From CAMLIZ01 sp036231905 (GTDB lineage Bacteria; Pseudomonadota; Gammaproteobacteria; Burkholderiales; Burkholderiaceae_C): a DNA stretch of 64,000 nt. A model generated the notes under the pieces. The model was not told the origin of the DNA, searched no databases, and worked only from the letters and a program-made list of their open reading frames with translations. The DNA lies in NCBI RefSeq assembly GCF_036231905.1, contig NZ_JAZARE010000002.1, forward strand, positions 124,001 through 188,000, given 5' to 3'. This document shows, one piece after another, positions 7,957 to 16,159 of this stretch. Both the position numbers and the translations under genes were made by a program. How positions within the stretch are numbered: position 1 is the first letter of the stretch; each line of letters opens with the position of its first letter.

Positions 7957-8541
7957 ATGACGCACCCGATCAGCCGTTATCCCGTGCCCGAGTTGAAGGA
8001 CCTGCCCGAGGACGTGCGCGAGCGCATGCTGCAGGTGCAGGAGAAGGCCGGCTTCATTCCCAACGTGTTCCTCACGCTGGCGCACCGGCCGGACGAGTTC
8101 CGCGCCTTCGTGGCCTACCACGACGCCCTGCTGCTGCGCGAATCGGGCTTGAGCAAGGGCGAAAAGGAAATGATCATCGTGGCCACCTCGGGCGCCAACC
8201 GCTGCCTGTACTGCGTGGTGGCCCATGGCGCGATCCTGCGGGTGTACGAAAAGAGCCCGCTGCTGGCCGACCAGATCGCCACCAACTACCTCAAGGCGGA
8301 CATCACGCCGCGCCAGAAGGCGATGCTGGGTTTTTCCCTCAAGGTCTGCAATGACTCCGCCAACATCGTGGAAGCGGACTTCGACGCGCTCAAGGCCTAC
8401 GGATTCTCGGAAGAAGACATCTGGGACATCGGGGCCATCACCGCCTTGTTCGGTCTGTCCAACCGCATGGCCAACCTCGTGAGCATGCGGCCCAACGACG
8501 AGTTCTACCTGCTGGGCCGGGTGCCGCGCGACAAGCGCTGA
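7957..8541 (+). CDS. AhpD-like peroxidase-related protein (carboxymuconolactone decarboxylase family)
   Basis: 194 residues, all-alpha CMD/AhpD fold of the uncharacterised peroxidase-related type (TIGR01926-like). The redox motif CLYCVVAHG (about residues 87-95) supplies the CxxC and downstream His used by AhpD proteins for alkyl hydroperoxide reduction. The C-terminal half has a second helical repeat (KAMLGFSLKVCNDSANIVEADF). A good AAGGAG site at 7943-7948 sets the ATG at 7957, 13 bases after msbA, so the two are likely co-transcribed. The physiological electron donor cannot be told from sequence. Confidence 0.85.
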   Translation: MTHPISRYPVPELKDLPEDVRERMLQVQEKAGFIPNVFLTLAHRPDEFRAFVAYHDALLLRESGLSKGEKEMIIVATSGANRCLYCVVAHGAILRVYEKSPLLADQIATNYLKADITPRQKAMLGFSLKVCNDSANIVEADFDALKAYGFSEEDIWDIGAITALFGLSNRMANLVSMRPNDEFYLLGRVPRDKR

Positions 8542-8553
8542 GGGGGCAGCCAA

Positions 8554-8576
8554 AGGGCAGGCACACGCCCTGCCCT
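8554..8576. terminator. Hairpin after the AhpD-like gene (weak terminator candidate)
   Basis: An 8-bp GC-rich stem (AGGGCAGG with CCTGCCCT, 7-base loop) lies just after the stop at 8541. No T-run follows, so it may only be a transcript-stabilising hairpin. A second small palindrome (TGCATGC...GCATGCA, 8595-8612) lies in the egtD promoter region before a possible -10 TATCCT. Confidence 0.35.
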
Positions 8577-8647
8577 GGAGGCCTTGGCGCCGCCTGCATG
8601 CATTCGCATGCACTGCTATCCTGTGGCGCCACCCGCAGGAGACGCAG

Positions 8648-9625
8648 ATGGCCGAGGGCTCGCACCTCTTCGTGCAACGCATCGACACACCCGCAGAGCG
8701 CCGCCAGGAGCTGCTGGCCGGCCTGCTCGACCGCCCTGCGCGCATTCCGCCCAAGTTCTTCTACGACGCGCAAGGCTCGGCGCTGTATGAAGCGATCTGC
8801 GCGCTCGACGAGTACTACCCACCGCGCACCGAAGCCGCCATCTTCGACCGCTATCAGCGCGACATCGCGGCAGCGTTGCCACGCGAGGCGCAGTTCGTCG
8901 ACTTGGGCTGTGGCGATGGTGCCAAGGCCTGGCGCTGGATCGAGGCGCTGGGCGTGCAGCGCTACGTCGGCGTGGACATCGCCGAACCGTGGCTGCGGGC
9001 CACGCTGCAGCGCGGCGCGCATCGCTTTCCCCAGGTCAGCTTCGATGGCGTGGTCACCGACTTCACCCGCGGCCTAAGCCTGCAGTCGGTGCTGCGGCCG
9101 GACCAGCCTTGTGTGTTCTTCTATCCCGGCTCGTCCATCGGCAACTTCGAGCCCGCCGTGGCGCTGCGCCTGCTGCGCGAGATGCGGCATCACCTGCGTG
9201 GCGCGGACCGGCTGCTCATCGGCGTGGACACCCCCAAGCCGATGGCGCCCCTGCTGGCGGCCTACGACGACGCACTCGGTGTCACCGCGGCCTTCAACCG
9301 CAATGTGCTGCGCGTGGTGAACCGTGAACTCGGCAGCGACTTCCCGCTGGTTCAGTTCGACCATCGTGCGGTCTTCAACGACGCCCACAGCCGCATCGAG
9401 ATGCACTTGGTGGCCAACCGGCCTACGCAGGTGCGGCTGGCCGACGGCCTGCAGCGCCGCTTCGATGCAGGCGAGGCCATCGTCACCGAGTATTCGTACA
9501 AACACAGCGCGGAAGCCTTTGCCCAGTTGCTCGCCGAGGCGGGCTTCGGCGCGGTGCGGCACTGGACCGACGAACAGCGCTGGTTCGGTGTGTTCGTCGC
9601 CGCACCTGGAGCGGTCTCATCGTGA
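8648..9625 (+). CDS. egtD: L-histidine N-alpha-methyltransferase EgtD
   Basis: 325 residues. It trimethylates histidine to hercynine with SAM, the first step of ergothioneine synthesis. Seen: an N-terminal PPKFFYDAQGSALYEAI segment, SAM-site FVDLGCGDGAKAWR (about 79-92), VFFYPGSSIGNFEP and the C-terminal EYSYKHSAEAFAQLLAEAGF characteristic of EgtD/DUF2260. RBS GCAGGAG precedes the ATG. The last four bases (GTGA) overlap the egtB start, so translation is coupled. Confidence 0.95.
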   Translation: MAEGSHLFVQRIDTPAERRQELLAGLLDRPARIPPKFFYDAQGSALYEAICALDEYYPPRTEAAIFDRYQRDIAAALPREAQFVDLGCGDGAKAWRWIEALGVQRYVGVDIAEPWLRATLQRGAHRFPQVSFDGVVTDFTRGLSLQSVLRPDQPCVFFYPGSSIGNFEPAVALRLLREMRHHLRGADRLLIGVDTPKPMAPLLAAYDDALGVTAAFNRNVLRVVNRELGSDFPLVQFDHRAVFNDAHSRIEMHLVANRPTQVRLADGLQRRFDAGEAIVTEYSYKHSAEAFAQLLAEAGFGAVRHWTDEQRWFGVFVAAPGAVSS

Positions 9626-10863
9626 CCACGCTGCTCGATCGCCTGCTCGGCGTGCGGCGCACCACCGAAGCGTTGTGCGAAGGCCTGAGCGCGGAGGACT
9701 GCCAGCTGCAGTCCATGGACGATGCGAGCCCGGTGAAATGGCACCTGGCCCACACCACCTGGTTCTTCGAGACCTTCGTGCTGCAACCCGGCCTGGCGGG
9801 CTACCGCTCGCCCGATCCGGCCTACAAGGTGCTCTTCAACTCCTACTACGTGGGCGTGGGCCAGCGCCATCCGCGGCCACAGCGCGGGCTGCTGTCACGC
9901 CCGTCGCTGGCTGAAGTGCGGGCCTACCGCCAGCATGTGGACCAGCACCTCGCCCAGTGGCTGCGGCCGGGCGCGGACCCGGCCCTGGTGGCCCTGGCCG
10001 AGCTGGGCCTGCACCATGAGCAGCAGCACCAGGAGCTGATCCTCACCGACCTGAAGCACCACTTCTCCTGCAATCCGCTGCAGCCGGCCTATCGGGCGGC
10101 CGCCGCCGTGCCGCCGCGTGAACCGGCGCCGCTGCGCTTGCTGCCGTTCGAGGGTGGGCTGGTGGAGATCGGGCATGCCGGCTCCGGCTTTGCCTTCGAC
10201 AACGAGCTACCCCGCCACAAGGTCTGGCTGGCGCCGTTCGAGCTGGCCGACCGGCTGGTGACGCAGTCGGAATACGCGGCCTTCATCGCCGATGGTGGCT
10301 ACCAGCGGCCCGAGTTGTGGCTGTCCGAAGGCTGGGACGTGTGCCAACGCCAGCAATGGCAGGCGCCGCTGTACTGGCAAGGCGGCCCGCGGTGGCAGGC
10401 GTTCACGCTGGCCGGCCTGCAGCCGCTGGAGCCGGACGCCCCGGTGTGCCACCTCAGCTACTACGAAGCCGACGCCTATGCACGCTGGGCCGGTGCCCGC
10501 CTGCCCACCGAGACCGAATGGGAACACGCGGCGGAATCAGCCGGCGATGCGGCGTGGCAGGCGGCAGGCGCCTTGCTGGACGACGCCCGTTTCCACCCGG
10601 CGCCTGCGCGCCCCGGCAATGGCCTGAAGCAGTTGTTTGGTGACGGCTGGGAGTGGACCGCGAGCGCCTACCTGCCCTACCCCGGCTACCGGCCGGCCGA
10701 AGGCGCGGTGGGCGAGTACAACGGCAAGTTCATGATCAACCAGATGGTGCTGCGGGGTGGCTCCTGCGCCACGCCGCGCAGCCACCTGCGGGCGAGCTAC
10801 CGCAACTTCTTTCCCGCCCAGGCGCGCTGGCAGTTCACCGCGCTGCGGCTGGCGCGCTCCTGA
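9622..10863 (+). CDS. egtB: Hercynine oxygenase EgtB (ergothioneine biosynthesis)
   Basis: 413 residues. The N-terminal DinB-like domain carries the iron ligands (WHLAHTTWFFE and HHEQQHQEL, i.e. one His plus H-x3-H-x-E). The C-terminal formylglycine-generating-enzyme/SUMF1 domain has GYQRPELWLSEGWD, LPTETEWEHAA, WEWTAS and VLRGGSCATPRSHLRASYRNFF. The enzyme uses O2 and a thiol donor (gamma-glutamylcysteine or cysteine) to make the sulfoxide conjugate from hercynine. GTG start, overlapping egtD. No egtA, egtC or egtE neighbour is present, so a cysteine-using or distributed pathway is inferred. Confidence 0.95.
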   Translation: MTTLLDRLLGVRRTTEALCEGLSAEDCQLQSMDDASPVKWHLAHTTWFFETFVLQPGLAGYRSPDPAYKVLFNSYYVGVGQRHPRPQRGLLSRPSLAEVRAYRQHVDQHLAQWLRPGADPALVALAELGLHHEQQHQELILTDLKHHFSCNPLQPAYRAAAAVPPREPAPLRLLPFEGGLVEIGHAGSGFAFDNELPRHKVWLAPFELADRLVTQSEYAAFIADGGYQRPELWLSEGWDVCQRQQWQAPLYWQGGPRWQAFTLAGLQPLEPDAPVCHLSYYEADAYARWAGARLPTETEWEHAAESAGDAAWQAAGALLDDARFHPAPARPGNGLKQLFGDGWEWTASAYLPYPGYRPAEGAVGEYNGKFMINQMVLRGGSCATPRSHLRASYRNFFPAQARWQFTALRLARS

Positions 10864-10896
10864 ACCCAAGGCGCGCCAGGGCAGGCGCCAGCCAGG

Positions 10897-11073
10897 CTAC
10901 TTGCTGACGGACTTGAACACCGTCACGCCCAGCACCAGCGCCAGCACGCACAAGGCGAGGAACACGAAGAACAGGAACTTGGCAATGCTGGCGGCCCCGG
11001 CGGCCACGCCGGTGAAGCCCATCACCCCTGCCACCAGCGCGATCACCGCGAAGATCAAGGCCCACTTCAGCAT
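10897..11073 (-). CDS. DUF1328 small membrane protein (YtjA-like)
   Basis: 58 residues, two hydrophobic helices (LKWALIFAVIALVAGVMGF and the segment starting KFLFFVFLALCVLALVLG) separated by the Gly/Ala turn TGVAAGAASIA that defines DUF1328. Inner-membrane peptide of unknown function, often induced by envelope or general stress. An AGGAGAT site precedes the ATG at 11073. The 170 bases upstream, before the rng stop, hold only its promoter region; I see no other gene there. Confidence 0.9.
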   Translation of the reverse strand: MLKWALIFAVIALVAGVMGFTGVAAGAASIAKFLFFVFLALCVLALVLGVTVFKSVSK

Positions 11074-11244
11074 CGTGTCATCTCCTGCTTGGTGTTGCGG
11101 CAAGAATTGCCGAGCCTGGCTGTGCCTTCCACCGGCCCGGCCAGGCCCGGCAGTGCGTCCCCGAGCGTTTGTCGTTTCTGGCTGGCAGGCGCCCCTTGCC
11201 AGTGGCGTGCCAGCGGGCCGCCTCACGCAAGCCGCATGCCGGGG

Positions 11245-12726
11245 CTACAAGAGCACGATGTCGTACTGCTCCGGCGTCATCTGGTTCTCGGCCGACAGCG
11301 AGATCGGCTTGCCGATGAAGTCGCTCAAGCCGGCCAGGTGCTGGCTCTCTTCATCGAGCAGCATCTCCACCACCGCCGGCGAGGCGATGACACGGAATTC
11401 CTTGGGGTCGAACTGGCGCGCCTCGCGCAGGATCTCCCGCAGGATGTCGTAGCAGACGCTGCGCGCGGTCTTCACCTGCCCGCGGCCCTCGCACACCGGG
11501 CAAGGCTCGCACAGCATGTGCGCAAGCGACTCACGGGTGCGCTTGCGCGTCATCTCCACCAGGCCGAGCTGGGTGAAGCCGCTCACCGTGATCTTGGTGC
11601 GGTCGCGCGCCAGCTGCTTGCGGAACTCGGCCAGCACTGCCGCCTGGTGCTCGTCACGCGACATGTCGATGAAGTCGACGATGATGATGCCGCCCAGGTT
11701 GCGCAGGCGCAGCTGGCGCGCGATGGCGCCTGCGGCTTCGAGGTTGGTCTTGAAGATGGTGTCGTCGAAGTTGCGCGCGCCGACGAATCCGCCGGTGTTC
11801 ACGTCCACCGTGGTCAGCGCTTCGGTCTGGTCGATGATGAGGTAACCACCCGACTTCAGGTCCACGCGGCGCGCCAGCGCCTTCTGCACCTCGGTGTCGA
11901 TGTTGTAGAGGTCGAAGATCGGCCGCTCGCCGCGGTAGAGCTCCAGCTTGCTCACCGCCGTGGGCGTGAAGGCCTTGCCGAAGGCCAGCAGGTGCTCGTA
12001 CTGCTGCCTGGAGTCGATGCGGATGGATTGCGTGTCGTCGTTGGTGAGGTCGCGCAGCACCCGCTCCGCCAGGCTCAGATCCTGGTGCAGCAGGGTGCCC
12101 GGCGGCACGGTGAAGCTGAGTTCGCGGATGGTGGTCCAGGTCTTGCGCAGGTAGGTGATGTCGTCGGCCAGCTCCGGGTCGGTGGCCTCCTCCGCATTCG
12201 TGCGCAGGATGAACCCGCCCCCGCCACCCTCCTCCGGCTTGCCGACCAGCGCCTGCATGCGCTGGCGCAGCTGCTCGCGCAGCTCGTGCGAGCCGATCTT
12301 CTGTGAGATGCCGATGTGGTTGTCCTGCGGCAGGTACACCAGCATGCGGCCAGCGATGCTCACCTGCGAGGACAGGCGCGCGCCCTTAGTGCCGATCGGG
12401 TCCTTGATCACCTGCACGGTCAGGGTCTGGCCTTCGAACACCAGCTTCTCGATCGGCTGCGGCGACGCGCCCGCCAGCGGCTCGCCGCGCGGCCCGGTGG
12501 CATTGAGGTGCAGGTCGGCCACGTGCAGGAAGGCCGCACGCTCCAGCCCGATGTCGATGAAGGCCGACTGCATGCCGGGCAGCACACGCGCCACGCGGCC
12601 GAGGTAGATGTTGCCCACCAGCCCGCGCTCCAGCGAGCGTTCGATGTGCAGTTCCTGCACCGCACCGTTTTCGACCACCGCGACACGAGTCTCTTGCGGG
12701 GTCCAGTTCACCAGGATGTCTTGCAT
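11245..12726 (-). CDS. rng: Ribonuclease G
   Basis: 493 residues. An N-terminal S1 RNA-binding domain (about 35-125: GNIYLGRVARVLPGMQSAFIDIGLE in part) is followed by the RNase E/G catalytic core with the paired Mg-binding aspartates in TVDVNTGG and IIVDFIDM. A Zn-link-like CEPCPVCEGRG sits at about 415-425 and is followed by the small domain. Endonuclease for 5'-monophosphorylated RNA, 16S rRNA 5' maturation and mRNA decay. It is last in the yebC to rng operon, with 48 bases between maf and rng. Confidence 0.95.
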   Translation of the reverse strand: MQDILVNWTPQETRVAVVENGAVQELHIERSLERGLVGNIYLGRVARVLPGMQSAFIDIGLERAAFLHVADLHLNATGPRGEPLAGASPQPIEKLVFEGQTLTVQVIKDPIGTKGARLSSQVSIAGRMLVYLPQDNHIGISQKIGSHELREQLRQRMQALVGKPEEGGGGGFILRTNAEEATDPELADDITYLRKTWTTIRELSFTVPPGTLLHQDLSLAERVLRDLTNDDTQSIRIDSRQQYEHLLAFGKAFTPTAVSKLELYRGERPIFDLYNIDTEVQKALARRVDLKSGGYLIIDQTEALTTVDVNTGGFVGARNFDDTIFKTNLEAAGAIARQLRLRNLGGIIIVDFIDMSRDEHQAAVLAEFRKQLARDRTKITVSGFTQLGLVEMTRKRTRESLAHMLCEPCPVCEGRGQVKTARSVCYDILREILREARQFDPKEFRVIASPAVVEMLLDEESQHLAGLSDFIGKPISLSAENQMTPEQYDIVLL

Positions 12727-12774
12727 GCTGCCGATAGTAGCCGCGGCCGGCAGGCGCCCGGCCCGCCGCAACCC

Positions 12775-13356
12775 TTACAGGCCGAGCAACTGTGCCGTTT
12801 CGAACAAGGGCAGGCCCATGATGCCGGAGTAGCTGCCGTCGATGCGCCCGATCCAGGCGGCCGCCGCACTCTGGATCGCGTAGGAGCCGGCCTTGCCGCG
12901 CGGCTCCCCGCTGGCCACATAGGCCTGGATCTCGGCGCGGGCAAGCGGCCTGAAATGCACTCGCGACACGTTCAGCGCCAGCGTGTTGCGCTGGCCCCGG
13001 CGCACGGCCACGGCGGTCAGCACCCGATGGGTGCGGCCGGACAACAGGCCCAGCATGCGTTCGGCATCCTTGTCGTCGGCCGGTTTGCCGAGGATGCGCC
13101 GGCCCACCGCCACCGTGGTGTCGGCGCAGAGGATGGGCGCGGGCGGCAGGCCGCGCTGCTGCAGCCGCTTCACCGCGGCTTTCAGTTTGGCCAGGGTGAC
13201 CCGCTGCACGTAGTCGGCTGGCAGCTCGCCCGGCAACACGGCTTCCAGCGCTTCGGCGTCTTCGTCCTCACCGGGCAGCAGCAGCTCATGCGCCACGCCG
13301 ATCTGGTCCAGCAGCTGGCGCCGGCGCGGGCTTTGGGACGCGAGGTAGATCTTCAT
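12775..13356 (-). CDS. maf: Maf-family nucleoside triphosphate pyrophosphatase
   Basis: 193 residues. Family signature SQSPRRRQLL at residues 7-16, ADTTVAVGRRILGKPADD and GEPRGKAGSYAIQ. Next to rlmH and rng it matches the YhdE-type dTTP/UTP pyrophosphatase, which sanitises the nucleotide pool and influences division. The subtype is inferred mainly from context and the DTTV motif. Its ATG overlaps the rlmH stop by four bases. Confidence 0.92.
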   Translation of the reverse strand: MKIYLASQSPRRRQLLDQIGVAHELLLPGEDEDAEALEAVLPGELPADYVQRVTLAKLKAAVKRLQQRGLPPAPILCADTTVAVGRRILGKPADDKDAERMLGLLSGRTHRVLTAVAVRRGQRNTLALNVSRVHFRPLARAEIQAYVASGEPRGKAGSYAIQSAAAAWIGRIDGSYSGIMGLPLFETAQLLGL

Positions 13357-13820
13357 TCGCGGTGGTACGGGTGGCCGGTGGTCACCGACCAGGCACGGTA
13401 GAGCGCCTCGGCCAGCAGCACGCGCACGAAGGCATGCGGCAGGGTCAGGTCGGACAGGCGCAGCGCTTCGTCGGCGCTGGCCTTGAGCGCCGGGTCCAGG
13501 CCGTCCGGCCCGCCGATCAGCAAGGCTGCGTCTCGGCCTTCGCCCATCCAGCGCTGCAGCCGCTCGGCCAGTTGCACGCTGGTGAGCCGGTCACCGCGCT
13601 CGTCGAGCACGATGCGGCGCGCGCCCTTCGGGATCGCCGCCTCCAGGCGCAGCGCCTCCGCGGCCATCAGCTGCGCGGCGCTCTTGCCACCGCGCGGCTC
13701 GGCCTTCACCGCCTTGAGCTCCAGGCGGAGCTCGGGCGGGAAACGCTTCGCAAACTCCTCGTAGGCCGCTTCGGCCCAGGCCGGCTGGCGCTGGCCGACA
13801 GCAACGATCACCAGCCGCAC
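13353..13820 (-). CDS. rlmH: 23S rRNA (pseudouridine1915-N3)-methyltransferase RlmH
   Basis: 155 residues, the usual length of this SPOUT enzyme. Seen: start MRLVIVAVGQRQPAWAEAAY, IVLDERGDRLTSVQLAE, the SAM knot text LLIGGPDGLDPALKASAD and C-terminal LLAEALYRAWSVTTGHPYH with the conserved YH end. It methylates helix 69 of the assembled 70S ribosome. Neighbour of rsfS, as in most proteobacteria. Confidence 0.97.
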   Translation of the reverse strand: MRLVIVAVGQRQPAWAEAAYEEFAKRFPPELRLELKAVKAEPRGGKSAAQLMAAEALRLEAAIPKGARRIVLDERGDRLTSVQLAERLQRWMGEGRDAALLIGGPDGLDPALKASADEALRLSDLTLPHAFVRVLLAEALYRAWSVTTGHPYHRE

Positions 13821-13833
13821 GGCAGGATGCGTG

Positions 13834-14592
13834 TCAGCGGCGCGGCGCCGTCTTCTTGGCGGCCGTCTTCGCCGGCGCCTTCTTCACGCCCACGGTGCGC
13901 GTGATGGCGGCCTTCTTGGCGGGCGCCTTCTTGGCCGGGGCCCGGCCCGCGCTGGCGGGCTGGGCGGCCGACTTGCGGGCGGCCGTCTTGGCGGGTGCCT
14001 TGGCCGGCGCCTTGACGGCTGCCGTCTTTCTGGCGGGCGGCTTGGCAGCCGTCTTGGTGGCCGCCGTCCTGGCAGGAGCCTTCGCAGGCGACTTGGACGG
14101 TGCCTTGGTGGCTGTCCTGCCGGCGGGGGTCTGTGCCGTCGCGCTCTGCTTGGCGCTGGCCTTCTTGGCGCTGGCCTTCTTGGCGGGCGGCGGTTCCTCG
14201 GCCTCCTCGTCGTCAGCCGCGGAGGCCTTCACCAGGCCCTTGGCCTCGCCGTCGAGCTTGAGCTTGACCGGCTTGCCGCCCCAGATTTCCTCGAGGTGGT
14301 AGTACTCGCGGATGGCCGGCTGCATGATGTGGGCCACGGCGGCGCCGCAGTCCACGATGATCCACTCGCCGTTGTCCTCACCCTCGGTGCGCATCACCTG
14401 CAGGCCGCGTTTTTTCACCGCGTCGCGCACGCTGGAGGCCAGGGCCTTGGTCTGCCGGTTGGAGGTGCCCGAGGCGATGATCACGCGCTCGAACAGCGGC
14501 GACAGGTGCTCGGTGTTGAAGACCACGATGTTCTGGGCCTTCACGTCTTCCAGGCCATCGACGATGGCGCGTTGCAGCTTGCGGATGTCCAT
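13834..14592 (-). CDS. rsfS: Ribosomal silencing factor RsfS with long Ala/Lys/Pro-rich tail
   Basis: 252 residues. Residues 1-115 are a normal RsfS/Iojap domain (MDIRKLQRAIVDGLEDVKAQ, SGTSNRQTKALASSV, GEWIIVDCGAAVAHIM, YYHLEEIWGG), which binds uL14 and blocks subunit joining in starvation. After an acidic hinge (DDEEAEEPPP, about 127-136) comes a roughly 115-residue histone H1-like tail made of A, K, P, T (PAKAPAKTAARK-type repeats). RsfS is normally about 105-120 residues, so this is a large basic extension, probably disordered and nucleic-acid binding. The ATG at 14592 was chosen at the start of the domain; the frame stays open 13 codons upstream. Confidence 0.93.
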   Translation of the reverse strand: MDIRKLQRAIVDGLEDVKAQNIVVFNTEHLSPLFERVIIASGTSNRQTKALASSVRDAVKKRGLQVMRTEGEDNGEWIIVDCGAAVAHIMQPAIREYYHLEEIWGGKPVKLKLDGEAKGLVKASAADDEEAEEPPPAKKASAKKASAKQSATAQTPAGRTATKAPSKSPAKAPARTAATKTAAKPPARKTAAVKAPAKAPAKTAARKSAAQPASAGRAPAKKAPAKKAAITRTVGVKKAPAKTAAKKTAPRR

Positions 14593-14642
14593 CAGGAAAC
14601 CCTCGTCAGGGGCAACGCACGTGTGTGGCAAAGCGGTTTCAT

Positions 14643-15245
14643 TCAGCTCCGATAGAGGTGGGTACGGTCAATATAGCGGGCGACGCCGGGCGGCACCACC
14701 TCTGCGATGCTTTGGCCGCGGTCGATGCGCTCCCGGACGTCGCTCGATGACAACGGCATGGCTGGCATCGGCAGTGCCTGCACCTGGTGCGGCACCGCAG
14801 CAACCGGCGTGCTCGGTTTCGGCTGCTCGCCGTCGCGGCCGGCCACGGCCAGCGTCACCCGCGCCAGCAGGTCCTGCCAGCGATGCCAGGTGTGCAGCCG
14901 GGCGTACTGGTCCTGGCCAAGCACGAGGAACCAGCCGGCGCCACGGTATTCAGGGCGCGCCTGCAGCTCCAGCACCGTGTCCAGCGTGTAGCTGGGGCCG
15001 GTGCGCTTCAACTCGCACTCGTCCACGCGCATGCCGGGCTCGCCGTCGATCATGGCGCGCAGCATCGCGGCCCGGTCCGCGGGTGGTGCCATGGCGCGGT
15101 CGGCCTTCTGCCACGGCTGACCCGCAGGCACCAGCACCAGCTCGTCCAACCCCAGCTGGTCGCGTGCGAGCCGGGCCAGCGTGAGGTGGGCGTTGTGCGG
15201 CGGATCGAAGCTGCCGCCATACAGGCCGATGCGCAGCGGCTTCAC
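14643..15245 (-). CDS. nadD: Nicotinate-nucleotide adenylyltransferase
   Basis: 200 residues. The nucleotidyltransferase fold starts with RIGLYGGSFDPPHNAHL (GxFxPxHxxH motif, about residues 5-20), with VLVPAGQPWQK and a C-terminal SSSDVRERIDRGQS (S-S-x-x-R-x motif). It makes deamido-NAD from nicotinate mononucleotide and ATP. Its start overlaps the hemF stop by four bases; a 50-base gap precedes rsfS. Confidence 0.95.
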   Translation of the reverse strand: MKPLRIGLYGGSFDPPHNAHLTLARLARDQLGLDELVLVPAGQPWQKADRAMAPPADRAAMLRAMIDGEPGMRVDECELKRTGPSYTLDTVLELQARPEYRGAGWFLVLGQDQYARLHTWHRWQDLLARVTLAVAGRDGEQPKPSTPVAAVPHQVQALPMPAMPLSSSDVRERIDRGQSIAEVVPPGVARYIDRTHLYRS

Positions 15246-16159
15246 TCCGTTGCCCAGTCGCGCGGCCGCAGGAAGTCGCTGTACAGCCGAGCCTCCGGCG
15301 TGCCGGGCTCGGGCTGCCAGTCGTAGCGCCAGGTCACCACCGGCGGCATCGACATCAGGATGGATTCGGTGCGCCCGCCCGACTGCAGGCCAAACAGCGT
15401 GCCGCGGTCGAACACCAGGTTGAACTCGACATAGCGGCCGCGCCGGTAGGTCTGGAATTCGCGCTCCCGCTCGCCATGGGGCATGCGCTGGCGGCGCTGC
15501 ACGATTGGCAGGTAGGCGGTGAGAAAGGCATCGCCGACCGCGCGGGTCATCGCAAAGCTGCCGTCAAAGCCAAGCTCGGCAAAGTCGTCGTAGAACACGC
15601 CGCCGATGCCACGCGGCTCGTTGCGGTGCTTGAGAAAGAAGTACTCGTCACACCAGCGCTTGAAGCGCGGGTACAAGGCAGCGCCGAAGGGCGCCAGCGC
15701 ATCACGGCAGGTGCGGTGGAAGTGCCGGGCGTCCTCCTCGAAGCCGTAGTACGGCGTCAAGTCCATGCCGCCGCCAAACCACACCACCGGCTCACGGCCC
15801 GCCGGCCGGGCGGCGAACATGCGCACGTTCATGTGCACGGTAGGCACGTAGGGGTTGCGCGGGTGCATCACCAGCGACACCCCCATCGCCTCGAAGGGCG
15901 CGCCGGCCAGCTCCGGCCGGTGTGCCGTGGCGGAGGGCGGCATGGTCTTGCCGATCACGTGGGAGAAGCCGCAGCCGCCGCGCTCGAGCAGGCGCCCGCC
16001 TTCCACGATGCGCGAGATGCCGTCGCCTTCCAGCGCGCCGCCGGCCGGCCGTTGCCAGCGGTCGGTGAGGAAGGGTTCGCCGCCTTCGGCTTCCAGTGCG
16101 CTCACGATGCGCTGCTGCAGCCCCAGCAGGTAGGCGCGCACGGCGCCGGTGTCCAGCAT
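15242..16159 (-). CDS. hemF: Oxygen-dependent coproporphyrinogen III oxidase
   Basis: 305 residues, full length for HemF. Seen: RPAGGALEGDGISRIVEGG, GVSLVMHPRNPYVPTVHMNVR, WFGGGMDLTPYYGFEEDARHFH and RRGRYVEFNLVFDRGT. It converts coproporphyrinogen III to protoporphyrinogen IX with O2 during haem synthesis, in the cytosol. The stop of purD shares one base with its start codon, so purD-hemF-nadD are tightly coupled. Confidence 0.97.
   Translation of the reverse strand: MLDTGAVRAYLLGLQQRIVSALEAEGGEPFLTDRWQRPAGGALEGDGISRIVEGGRLLERGGCGFSHVIGKTMPPSATAHRPELAGAPFEAMGVSLVMHPRNPYVPTVHMNVRMFAARPAGREPVVWFGGGMDLTPYYGFEEDARHFHRTCRDALAPFGAALYPRFKRWCDEYFFLKHRNEPRGIGGVFYDDFAELGFDGSFAMTRAVGDAFLTAYLPIVQRRQRMPHGEREREFQTYRRGRYVEFNLVFDRGTLFGLQSGGRTESILMSMPPVVTWRYDWQPEPGTPEARLYSDFLRPRDWATE

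Noticed and set aside
6078..7958. The TolB reading frame stays open for about 630 codons upstream, giving a 1048-residue ORF
   Set aside because: This part is antisense to msbA and has His/Gln/Arg-rich text typical of reverse-strand shadows in high-GC DNA; TolB starts at 6077 with a signal peptide.
13850..14220. Repetitive GGCGGGCGCCTT-like DNA as a possible VNTR
   Set aside because: It encodes the Ala/Lys/Pro tail of RsfS; the repeats are irregular and not a unit-length tandem array.
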